A stretch of 15,155 nucleotides of DNA from an uncultured Bacilli bacterium (GTDB taxonomy: Bacteria; Bacillota_I; Bacilli_A; RF39; UBA660). The translations under genes were made by a program, and so were the position numbers. How positions within the stretch are numbered: the first letter of the stretch is position 1; every line of letters starts with the position of its first letter. The stretch lies in the NCBI GenBank assembly GCA_947623975.1, contig CANQHY010000024.1:1-15155 (forward strand), given 5' to 3'. The notes beneath the pieces are model-generated. The model worked only from the letters and a program-made list of their open reading frames with translations. It did no database searches and was not told the DNA's origin. This document shows, in pieces, positions 7,364 through 14,528 of the stretch.

Positions 7364-9616
7364 TTATTTTTGACTTATGTTTAGATATCCTAAGATATGT
7401 TTTTGAATGTTTAATAGATCGATAGCAGCTATTTTGCCATCTTTACTAACATCGGCTGCTTTTTCGTAAGGACCAAGAAGAGTAGTGTAGCCTAAAATGT
7501 GTTTTTGAACATTTAATAGGTCAATGGCAGATATATTACCATCACCACTAGTATCGCCATATATAACAATTTCTAATGTTTTAGATTCACCATTTATGGC
7601 AATAGTAACTTTATCTCCTGTTACAATAGTTCCTTCGTTTTTAGCTTGATTGCTTTTGTTAGATATATTTATGCTAGCAATCTTGTATTCTTTAGTTAGT
7701 GCATTTATAATACCATCGACATTAGTAGTTAAAGTAAGGTTCCAAAGGTATTTATCATCATAGCTAAAACCACTAGATTTTAATACGTCGTTGACAGTTG
7801 TTTTAATTTCTTCTTTTGGATTTTCCTGTGGTTTTGACTCACTAGGATTTTTATCTTTTTCTTCATCTTGCTCTGGTGGTTCACTAGGGGTAATATCTAC
7901 TTTTGGCTTTTCTTCTCTTACAACGGTTACTTTGTATGTTTTAGTAGCTTTATTTTGAGCAGTTACTGTTATTTCAAAAATGTTATTTCCATCTGTTAAT
8001 TCTTTTGTTCCAAGACCTGAAACAGTAGCTTTGTCGTTTACGGTTGTGGCAGAAAGTTCTATTTGTTCGCTATAAGGAACGGTAACTTTATACTCTAAAG
8101 TTCCACCACTAAAGTTTGTAACTAGTTGCCCATTTACCTTTAATTCTTTTAACCAGTTGTTAGGATTTCCTAGATTAGGAAGACTAGTTGATTCTGGCAT
8201 ATTATCAAATATTGGAATATAGAAAGAAAATTCTTCGTCTAATGCTCCTAGTGATTTATATGAATTATAAGTAGTAATTGCAGATGAGGCTTTAGCAGAA
8301 ATATTAGTTTCCCATTGATGCCAAACTCCTTTAGTAGCGTCATTTGCTACATTGAATTTTTGAAGATAAGGGGTATATTGTCCGGCTTTTACATAGTTTT
8401 GTGATACGAGATAAGCACCTTCGACAATTGCGGTTTTTTGGCTATTCCAACCGTAAGCTCTGGCAGTTTGAAGTGATTTTAATTTTGGATCTGGGGAAGA
8501 TGAAGCTCCATAGTTATAAAAGTTATAGAAGCCTGTATAATCTATTCCGTCAGACAATACACCAGCTCTTCCATTTATTACGATATTACTATCACTTGTT
8601 CCTACTTCTTGACGAGAAAGGGAAGCAAGATATATTGGCGAGATATTGTAAGTTTTTCCCCCTTCCATAAAGTAAGGAGTAAATTGCTTCATAAATGCTG
8701 AATAAAGAGCAGCATCAACTAAGTTTTCTTTTTGATAAGCTTCAACATAAAATAATTCTTCGAACATAAATATTCCTTGTTCGTTTAAGAAATTTCTTGG
8801 ATCTAAATAGTAGGCGATAGCTTCATTATTTGCTTGAAACCAATAAATTCCATCATGAGCATGAAATGTATCTGTAGCATAATCGTAATTTCCCGGTTGT
8901 GTAGATAAGTATCCTTCAAGTCCAGCTTCTTTAGCACTACCATTTACATTTAATAAACTAACGCCAACGGCACTTTCTTCTTTCATTGCATCTGTCCAAG
9001 AAAATCTAGTTTTAACACTTTTAAATACCCAAGTTGGATGAAGTTTATGTAATTCTTTTAATTTTACTTTATAACTTTCGGGAAATCCTTGACTATTAAG
9101 ATAAGAATCAAATTCTTCATCAGTCATTTCTTTCATAATTGAACCTTGAGTTTTTTCTTCTTCATTATCATCTTTTTCTTTGTCTTTTTCGTTATCTTCG
9201 CTTTCTTTATCTTTTTCATCTTCACTATTTTCGTTATTTTCGTTATCCTCTTTATCTTCCTCTTTTTCATTATCATCATCTTTACTAGGATTATCGTTTT
9301 CATCTTCAATAGTTTTTACATCTTCTAAGTAAAAAGAACAAGCAAATCCTTTATAAGATGTTGCTTCATCTTGATATATTAACTCTACCCATTCGTTAAC
9401 ACAACCGTCACCTTTTTTTCCGTAAGATAAGATAGTGACGTCTGACCCATAAGGCATAGTAATAATTTTTTCTTGTGAAACCCCAGGTCCTTTTCTTAAT
9501 ACTAATCCTGGATCAGCTGCAACTTTTCCAACCGTTTTGGAACTTGCAAAAACAGGATTTAAAAAACTAAGTGCTGCTAACGTAAATAAGGCATATATTC
9601 CTTTTCTTTTCTTCAT
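7364..9616 (-). CDS. Secreted SH3b N-acetylglucosaminidase (autolysin) with C-terminal dockerin
   Basis: This enzyme is predicted to hydrolyse GlcNAc linkages in peptidoglycan. I chose the ATG at 9616, 8 nt after GGAGG; an ATG 6 nt earlier is too close to that site. The protein has 750 residues. They comprise a signal peptide (1-24, ending Val-Phe-Ala), an SH3b domain (about 28-98, with Cys72 and Cys93 as a possible disulfide), an Asp/Glu/Lys/Asn linker (104-157), and a glucosaminidase domain (about 163-475). The last has 'YLASLSRQEVG', whose Glu337 is the likely catalytic acid, and 'GFYNFYNYGA'. A cadherin-like sandwich follows (about 488-568), then a Pro/Glu/Lys linker, a small beta module, and a type-I-like dockerin at 686-750. 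It is first in the operon, upstream of a cohesin-like protein. The domain order is clear; the exact bond cut is inferred from the family. Confidence 0.9.
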   Translation of the reverse strand: MKKRKGIYALFTLAALSFLNPVFASSKTVGKVAADPGLVLRKGPGVSQEKIITMPYGSDVTILSYGKKGDGCVNEWVELIYQDEATSYKGFACSFYLEDVKTIEDENDNPSKDDDNEKEEDKEDNENNENSEDEKDKESEDNEKDKEKDDNEEEKTQGSIMKEMTDEEFDSYLNSQGFPESYKVKLKELHKLHPTWVFKSVKTRFSWTDAMKEESAVGVSLLNVNGSAKEAGLEGYLSTQPGNYDYATDTFHAHDGIYWFQANNEAIAYYLDPRNFLNEQGIFMFEELFYVEAYQKENLVDAALYSAFMKQFTPYFMEGGKTYNISPIYLASLSRQEVGTSDSNIVINGRAGVLSDGIDYTGFYNFYNYGASSSPDPKLKSLQTARAYGWNSQKTAIVEGAYLVSQNYVKAGQYTPYLQKFNVANDATKGVWHQWETNISAKASSAITTYNSYKSLGALDEEFSFYIPIFDNMPESTSLPNLGNPNNWLKELKVNGQLVTNFSGGTLEYKVTVPYSEQIELSATTVNDKATVSGLGTKELTDGNNIFEITVTAQNKATKTYKVTVVREEKPKVDITPSEPPEQDEEKDKNPSESKPQENPKEEIKTTVNDVLKSSGFSYDDKYLWNLTLTTNVDGIINALTKEYKIASINISNKSNQAKNEGTIVTGDKVTIAINGESKTLEIVIYGDTSGDGNISAIDLLNVQKHILGYTTLLGPYEKAADVSKDGKIAAIDLLNIQKHILGYLNISQK
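7367..7561 (-). other. Dockerin module: two calcium-loop helix repeats
   Basis: The first 12-residue loop is D-T-S-G-D-G-N-I-S-A-I-D and the second is D-V-S-K-D-G-K-I-A-A-I-D. Both have Asp at positions 1, 5 and 12 and Ser at 3, as in dockerin EF-hand-like loops. Each is followed by nearly the same helix, 'LLN[VI]QKHILGY'. This strong internal symmetry is what permits dual-mode binding to cohesins in known dockerins. Confidence 0.9.
9146..9307 (-). repeat. Low-complexity acidic linker coding region
   Basis: This stretch encodes about 54 residues made almost only of Asp, Glu, Lys, Asn and Ser between the SH3b and glucosaminidase domains. At DNA level it is an irregular GAA/GAT/AAA-type triplet run with nearly all purines on the coding strand, so replication slippage could change its length. 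The open plus-strand frame opposite it is a by-product of this composition. Confidence 0.85.
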
Positions 9617-9649
9617 GTGCATTACCTCCATCATCACTTTAGTAAATTA

Positions 9650-9678
9650 ATTATATAATATAAGGATAAAACAGTCTA
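9650..9678 (-). promoter_or_regulatory. Promoter of the glucosaminidase-cohesin-LCP operon
   Basis: On the minus strand, TAGACT (9678-9673) and TATAAT (9655-9650) are 17 bp apart. Transcription should start near 9643, with a leader of about 27 nt and a GGAGG site. A second TATAAT, complement of about 9714-9719, lacks a good -35 box and could be a weaker upstream start. The three minus-strand genes are 12 and 43 nt apart and end at one terminator, so they should form one transcript. Confidence 0.7.
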
Positions 9679-9705
9679 TTAATGTGACTAATCTTTCACA
9701 ATTAA
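9679..9705. promoter_or_regulatory. Inverted repeat TGTGA-N8-TCACA next to the operon -35 box
   Basis: TGTGA (9683-9687) and TCACA (9696-9700) form an inverted repeat. Flanking TTAA on each side extends it, with a one-base offset on the right. It begins directly upstream of the minus-strand -35 hexamer, where an activator often binds. The 8-bp spacer differs from the 6 bp of CRP-type sites, so I name no regulator. Confidence 0.4.
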
Positions 9706-9757
9706 AGGCAAATATTATACATATTTTGACATTTTATTTGTCCTTTATTGGTAATAA

Positions 9758-9769
9758 GCAAAATTTTGC
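9758..9769. promoter_or_regulatory. Perfect 12-bp palindrome in the divergent spacer
   Basis: GCAAAATTTTGC is a perfect palindrome in the spacer between the divergent surface operon and the glycan genes, upstream of both. It could be an operator. AT-rich DNA makes its AAAATTTT core common, so the support is modest. Confidence 0.3.
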
Positions 9770-9787
9770 ATATAACCAAACAAAAAC

Positions 9788-9816
9788 TTAAAAAAAATGT
9801 AAAATTCTGTTAAAAT
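9788..9816 (+). promoter_or_regulatory. Extended -10 promoter of the membrane-GT4 fusion gene
   Basis: TAAAAT (9811-9816) is preceded by TGT (9808-9810), an extended -10 element, with only a weak -35 (TTAAAA, 9788-9793) at 17 bp. Transcription from about 9823 would leave a very short leader starting at the GAGGTG ribosome-binding site (9824-9829), 5 nt before the ATG. Confidence 0.5.
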
Positions 9817-9834
9817 AGTATTTGAGGTGTTATC

Positions 9835-11994
9835 ATGGAAAAAACTAAAATATTGCGAATAATTTTTGCGTTATTACAAATACTTATAGTTATATTTGCT
9901 TTTATCCCAGTGAATTCTACTTTTTCTTTTATAATAAAAGCTTTAATTATTATCTATGAACTTTGTTATATTTTAAGTAAAACTACTAAAAAAGACCGCT
10001 ATAAATATTTAACATATTTTATCTTGTTATTTGTATTTGCTATTATTTACGGTTTAACTGTTAAAAATAAAGATTGTGTAACAGATTATTTGTATTTTCC
10101 TATAACTTTTTTGTTTGGAGATTATCTTTTTAGAAACATATTTTTCGATAGAAAAAAAGCTTTAAAGTTTCTTACTTTCGTAACATTTCCACTTTTAATA
10201 GTATCTTTCTTTTTTAGAAATTTACTTAGTATAGACTGCAACTTACTCATTGGTGAATTACTTATTTTGCTGTATCCTGTCATCATAAGTAGATTAGGAA
10301 AAAGAGTTACTATCTTTAATTTTATTTTGTTGTTTATTACAACTTTGACAATATTAGTTTTAGAAAATAGAACATTAATTGTGATGTTAATATCAATATT
10401 GTTAGTCTATTTTATATATTATGTTATTAAGATTAAAGAAGATAAGAATAGACCTTTAGTTATGTTGTTATTATTAATTATTTGTCTGTTATTTACTAAA
10501 AGTAACGCTCAAAATATTTTGTTATCTTCAACTTTTTCTAGTAGCATATTTATTTATAGAACAAGCAATATGCTAATAAATATTATTTGCTTAATACTAT
10601 ATCTTGTTCCTATCTTTGTACTAATGCAAAAAGAGGTTAACTTAAGTCAAAAAAGTAAAAATAGGCCATATGAAATTTTGATTTTATTTGCTATTTCTAT
10701 AGCGGATTTTCTAGTTATAACAGCTTTCCATACTCTTTCTGCTACGATTGTATTGACGATTTTACTTTGTATTATAAAGGCTATCGTCGAAGAGAAAATA
10801 ACTTTAAATAACAGAAAGTTAAATAATAAAAAATTAGCTATGTTGGCTCTTCATTTAGGAAATGGTGGAATCGAAAAAGCCACAGTTAACACAGCAAATG
10901 CTCTTTCTAAAGATTTTGATGTCGAATTAGTTGTAGCCTACAAGTTATCAGATAAAGTTCTATATGATATCGATAAGAATGTAGAGATTAAATATTTGAT
11001 AGATAACGATATAGCCCAAAGAACTTTAAAGTATAAGAAAATGCTTAGAGAGTTCGATTTAAAAAGATTATTTTCTAGTATTAATTGTGATTATTTTAAA
11101 AATAAAAAAATAAAAAAATTATTTATTGATATTTACGATAGTATAAAAGTTACTTTTTTAAAAAGTAGTTTAATGATAGATTATCTAGAAGAATCAAAAT
11201 GTAGGATAATTATATCGACAAGAGTTGAGTTTTCATCTCTTCTTAGCCGTTATGGTAGTTATAATAGTAAGAAAATTGCTGTAGAACATCGCCACCATCG
11301 AAATGAAAAGAACTATATAAAAACGATTAGAAATTGTTACGATAACATTAATTATTTGGTTGTTTTAACAGAAGGTCTAAAAAAAGATTACAGTAGCTTT
11401 TTAAAGAAGAATTCAAAGACGAAAGTTGTTTGTATACCTAATATGTTAGTTGAAAATAAGCATTTACTATCTAATTTAGATGGAAATAAAGTTATAAGTA
11501 TTGGACGCCTTGTAAAAATAAAAGGATTAGATCAGATGGTCGAAATAGCAGAAAGATGTCAAGAGTTAGAGTTTAATGTTATTGGAGATGGTGATCAAAG
11601 GGATGTCATTTTATCTTTGGTAAATAATAAGAAACTAAATAATTTTCATCTTTTAGGACAGATGAAAAATGAAGACGCTATGAAAGTGCTAGAAAAATCC
11701 AGTATCTTTGTCATGACTAGTTTAAGTGAGGGATTGCCTATGGTTTTATTGGAAGCATTTAGTTATGGAATTCCTGTTGTAGCCTATAAAACTGACAGTG
11801 GAGTAGAAGATATTGTAGACGATGGAATAAATGGTTATGTAATAGAAGAAAGAAATCCAGACAAATTTGCTAAAAAGCTTGAAGAACTTATGAAAAACGA
11901 TAAAAAAAGAAAAAAGTTTGGACAAGCAGCTTATAAAAAATCACTAAAATTTTCTTCAGAAGAAATAACCAAAAAATGGTTAGAAATTTTGTAG
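9835..11994 (+). CDS. Fusion of a polytopic membrane domain and a GT4 glycosyltransferase
   Basis: This 719-residue protein joins two parts. Residues 1 to about 330 hold roughly eleven hydrophobic segments, like a Wzy-type polymerase or O-antigen-ligase-like membrane protein; the family is not certain. Residues about 333-719 are a GT-B fold family 4 glycosyltransferase. They contain 'GNGGIEKATVNTANAL' near 342-357, the donor-binding 'GRLVKIKG' near 557-564, and the E-x7-E motif at Glu632 and Glu640 in 'EGLPMVLLE'. The enzyme should transfer a sugar from a nucleotide donor on the cytoplasmic face, possibly coupled to handling of a lipid-linked glycan by the membrane part (inference). The start follows GAGGTG. 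It has its own promoter, diverges from the surface operon, and is followed by another promoter, so it may be a separate transcript. Confidence 0.88.
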   Translation: MEKTKILRIIFALLQILIVIFAFIPVNSTFSFIIKALIIIYELCYILSKTTKKDRYKYLTYFILLFVFAIIYGLTVKNKDCVTDYLYFPITFLFGDYLFRNIFFDRKKALKFLTFVTFPLLIVSFFFRNLLSIDCNLLIGELLILLYPVIISRLGKRVTIFNFILLFITTLTILVLENRTLIVMLISILLVYFIYYVIKIKEDKNRPLVMLLLLIICLLFTKSNAQNILLSSTFSSSIFIYRTSNMLINIICLILYLVPIFVLMQKEVNLSQKSKNRPYEILILFAISIADFLVITAFHTLSATIVLTILLCIIKAIVEEKITLNNRKLNNKKLAMLALHLGNGGIEKATVNTANALSKDFDVELVVAYKLSDKVLYDIDKNVEIKYLIDNDIAQRTLKYKKMLREFDLKRLFSSINCDYFKNKKIKKLFIDIYDSIKVTFLKSSLMIDYLEESKCRIIISTRVEFSSLLSRYGSYNSKKIAVEHRHHRNEKNYIKTIRNCYDNINYLVVLTEGLKKDYSSFLKKNSKTKVVCIPNMLVENKHLLSNLDGNKVISIGRLVKIKGLDQMVEIAERCQELEFNVIGDGDQRDVILSLVNNKKLNNFHLLGQMKNEDAMKVLEKSSIFVMTSLSEGLPMVLLEAFSYGIPVVAYKTDSGVEDIVDDGINGYVIEERNPDKFAKKLEELMKNDKKRKKFGQAAYKKSLKFSSEEITKKWLEIL

Positions 11995-12008
11995 AACTCT
12001 TATATTTT

Positions 12009-12037
12009 TTGTAAAACTTATAGTTGTATGCTATAAT
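12009..12037 (+). promoter_or_regulatory. Extended -10 promoter of the Alg14/Alg13-like gene cluster
   Basis: TTGTAA (12009-12014) and TATAAT (12032-12037) are 17 bp apart, and a TGC directly precedes the -10 box as an extended element. Transcription should begin near 12044. I see no terminator between this promoter and the preceding gene's stop at 11994, so read-through could add to expression. Confidence 0.75.
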
Positions 12038-12077
12038 TTGTTTGTGAGAATAGAAATTTCTTATGCGGGGGAAATTT

Positions 12078-12566
12078 ATGAAAAAAGATAATAAACAAAA
12101 AAAAGTTTTATTTATATCATCTACAGGAGGACATTTGTCAGAAATGTTAAGACTTTCTCCGATGTTTTCAAAGTATGATTATCACATAATAACAGAAAAA
12201 ACTAAATCTAATATGGGACTTTTGGAAAAATATCCAGGTAGGGTCAATTTTTTAGTATACGGAACAAAAAAAGATATTTTGATATATCCTTTTAAGCTTA
12301 TTTATAATTCTTTTAAAAGTCTATATTTTTTCCTTAAAATAAAGCCTGATGTCGTAATTACTACTGGATCACATACAGCAGGTCCAATGTGTTGTATAGC
12401 ACACCTTGCAGGGCGAAAAGTTATTTATATTGAGACACTTGCTAACATGAAAACTAAGACTGTTACTGGAAGATTGGTTTATCATATTGCCGATTTGTTC
12501 ATTGTTCAGTGGGAAAGTATGTTAAAATTATATCCGAAAGCAAAATATTGGGGGATGATTTACTGA
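12078..12566 (+). CDS. Alg14/PssD-like membrane subunit of a split glycosyltransferase
   Basis: This 162-residue protein matches the acceptor-binding half of GT-B enzymes, which forms a complex with an Alg13-like catalytic partner. In capsule and exopolysaccharide clusters such pairs add a sugar to a lipid-linked precursor. Visible motifs are 'FISSTGGHLSEMLRL' near the N-terminus, 'KPDVVITTGSHTAGP', 'VIYIETLANMKTKTVTGRL' and 'ADLFIVQWE', ending in 'YPKAKYWGMIY', all typical of the family. I start at 12078, where GGGGG lies about 7 nt upstream; an ATG at 12063 lacks a site. The stop TGA overlaps the start of the next gene by one base, so the two subunits should be made in a coupled way. The family is clear; the sugar cannot be told. 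Confidence 0.92.
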   Translation: MKKDNKQKKVLFISSTGGHLSEMLRLSPMFSKYDYHIITEKTKSNMGLLEKYPGRVNFLVYGTKKDILIYPFKLIYNSFKSLYFFLKIKPDVVITTGSHTAGPMCCIAHLAGRKVIYIETLANMKTKTVTGRLVYHIADLFIVQWESMLKLYPKAKYWGMIY

Positions 12567-13045
12567 TGATTTTAATAACGCTTGGTACACAGGATAAAAC
12601 TTTTGAACGACTTTTAAAAGCAGTGGATCATGAAATAGAAAAGAAAACGATAAATGATAAAGTTATAGTCCAGGCTGGAAGTACCAAATATGAAAGTAAA
12701 AACATGGAAATACTAGACTTAATACCACAAGAAGAATTTGATGAATTAATTAGTAAGTGCGACCTTTTAATAACTCATGGCGGAGTTGGTTCGATACTTG
12801 CTGGTGTAACTAGAGGTAAGAAAGTAATTGCTGTACCGCGTCTTGCTAAATATAAAGAACACGTAAATGATCACCAGATACAAATTGTTGAAAAATTTAG
12901 TAAAGATAAGTATATAATGGGATTAAAAGATTTAAATGGACTTGGAAAAATGATTGAAAAAGCTAAAAGTTTTAAACCGAGAAAATTTATAAGCAACACT
13001 AGTAATTTAATAAATCATATAGAGGATTATATCGATAATATATAG
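12566..13045 (+). CDS. Alg13/PssE-like catalytic subunit of a split glycosyltransferase
   Basis: This 159-residue protein is the donor-binding half of the pair, related to the C-terminal domain of GT28 enzymes such as MurG. It shows 'ILITLGTQDKTFERLL', 'VIVQAGST.Y', 'DLLITHGGVGSILAG' (nucleotide-sugar loop), 'KKVIAVPR' and 'EHVNDHQ', all family hallmarks. The ATG at 12566 starts within the TGA of the upstream partner. A longer in-frame ATG at 12509 lies inside the upstream gene and would add 19 residues foreign to the family. The GGGGG at 12550-12554 may help re-initiation. Confidence 0.92.
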   Translation: MILITLGTQDKTFERLLKAVDHEIEKKTINDKVIVQAGSTKYESKNMEILDLIPQEEFDELISKCDLLITHGGVGSILAGVTRGKKVIAVPRLAKYKEHVNDHQIQIVEKFSKDKYIMGLKDLNGLGKMIEKAKSFKPRKFISNTSNLINHIEDYIDNI

Positions 13046-13054
13046 AGGTGCAGT

Positions 13055-14527
13055 ATGAAAGAAAGACTAGAAGTAATAGATTTTAAATATAAAATAGTTA
13101 TAGGTAGCTTTCTTTTCTTCTTCATAATTTGTACTTTATGTCCATTGAGTGGTGAAGATTGGGCTAGTTATTTAATAGGAAAAGAAGGAATAGCAAGCTG
13201 TATACAAAATGTAAATATTGCTGATGGAAGAATTATTAGTGGTTTTTTAATTAATTTATTATCCTATAACAAATTTTTCTTCAATTTTCTTTTTGCTCTT
13301 TTAATGAGTAGTTTTGTTTATTGTTGCAACTATATGTTGGGGTATGTTAAAAATAAATTGTTTTATTTATTACCTTTTATAGGTAGTCTTTTAGTAAGTA
13401 CTATTACATTTTCACGAAATTATGTATCGGTTACGTCAACCGTGAGTTATACCTTCCCAGCAATTTTAACTTTTATTTATTTCTTTTTAATTTTTAGAAA
13501 AGACGACTATCATTTTAGTTTGAAAGAACACTTGTATTTATCATTATTTTCGATACTAATAATGTTGTCATCAATTCACATAGCAGTAGTATTTCTTTTA
13601 GGTAATATCATTTTTTATATTGTTAGCCTAATAAAGAAAAAAAATATTAGTAAAACATATATATTTCTTATTTTATTAGACATATTATTAATAGTCCTTT
13701 CTTTTGTCAGTTTAAAAAAACCGTTCTTTTCTTTTGGTACAGCTACTTTTTTTAATAAGACAACTAGATATATTGAAACTGTTTTTTCAAGAAATATTGT
13801 TTTGATATTGCTAGGGGCAATACCAATTGATTATTACCTTAATGGTGTTCTTAAAGATTTCCTTTACAAAAGAGTTGTCATAACATTATTTGATATAATA
13901 CTTGTTTTTTCACTTGCTTATAATTTTACTTATTATTCGCCAGTTAATTTAAATCTTATTATTGATAAATATTTTGGCGTTTTCGCTGTTGAAAATTGGT
14001 ATTATATATTCTTTTTTATAGCGTATATAGTTTTATTGGGTTTAAGCATTCTAAAATTTATAGAAAATAGACGAACGAAAAGTTTCTTTAAATTATTTGG
14101 TTTAATGAGTCTTATTATGGGAATTTTGGTGTTTGTATCACCACTTTGGAGTGAAGGAAATACAATATTTATAATACTTTTCTTAGTAGCTGTTATCTCA
14201 CTGTTGTTAAAAGAGTTAGATGTCACATTATTTCCTAAATTAACTACTGTTTTGACAGTATTGCTAGTAGGTTATTATGTAACGATTTTTGGAATGACTA
14301 AATATCTAGATGTAGGAAGGAATAATTACATCAAAGAACAATTAGATAAAGATTGTTCTGTTATTGAAATAAAATCTAATCCCTTTTATTTGTTGTATAG
14401 ATATAATCCTACTGAGCAGTATCAAGAAAAAAATTTTAAAAAATATTATGAAATACCAGATGATAAAGAGTTAGACGTCAGGTATTTTGGAATATTTGAA
14501 AAAATAGAAAAGAAGGTTAAAAATTAA
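13055..14527 (+). CDS. DUF6056-like polytopic membrane protein
   Basis: This 490-residue membrane protein has about ten hydrophobic segments and starts 10 nt after the upstream stop, with GAGGTG before the ATG. An early extracytoplasmic loop holds 'GEDWASYL' and later 'DGRIISGFL'. A further segment reads 'SVTSTVSYTFPAILTFIYFF', and the C-terminus has 'FKKYYEIPDDKELDV'. These features match my recollection of DUF6056 proteins, found beside lipid-linked glycosyltransferases and thought to be GT-C-like. The acidic residues in the first loop would suit such an enzyme, but this is inference. Between an Alg13/14-like pair and a GtrB-like enzyme, it probably modifies or transfers sugars onto the glycan from a polyprenyl-phosphate donor. 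Confidence 0.85.
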   Translation: MKERLEVIDFKYKIVIGSFLFFFIICTLCPLSGEDWASYLIGKEGIASCIQNVNIADGRIISGFLINLLSYNKFFFNFLFALLMSSFVYCCNYMLGYVKNKLFYLLPFIGSLLVSTITFSRNYVSVTSTVSYTFPAILTFIYFFLIFRKDDYHFSLKEHLYLSLFSILIMLSSIHIAVVFLLGNIIFYIVSLIKKKNISKTYIFLILLDILLIVLSFVSLKKPFFSFGTATFFNKTTRYIETVFSRNIVLILLGAIPIDYYLNGVLKDFLYKRVVITLFDIILVFSLAYNFTYYSPVNLNLIIDKYFGVFAVENWYYIFFFIAYIVLLGLSILKFIENRRTKSFFKLFGLMSLIMGILVFVSPLWSEGNTIFIILFLVAVISLLLKELDVTLFPKLTTVLTVLLVGYYVTIFGMTKYLDVGRNNYIKEQLDKDCSVIEIKSNPFYLLYRYNPTEQYQEKNFKKYYEIPDDKELDVRYFGIFEKIEKKVKN

Positions 14528-14528
14528 T

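Noticed and set aside
8401..8670. Plus-strand open frame inside the glucosaminidase gene
   Set aside because: It lies opposite the conserved catalytic domain and has no start signals.
9146..9328. Plus-strand open frame coding for a Phe/Ile-rich peptide resembling a membrane segment
   Set aside because: It is the complement of the acidic, purine-rich linker of the glucosaminidase; the hydrophobicity is a by-product of that composition.
9726..9731. Perfect TTGACA on the plus strand in the divergent spacer
   Set aside because: No acceptable -10 box lies 16-18 bp downstream; the TAATAA at 9752 would need a 20-bp spacer.
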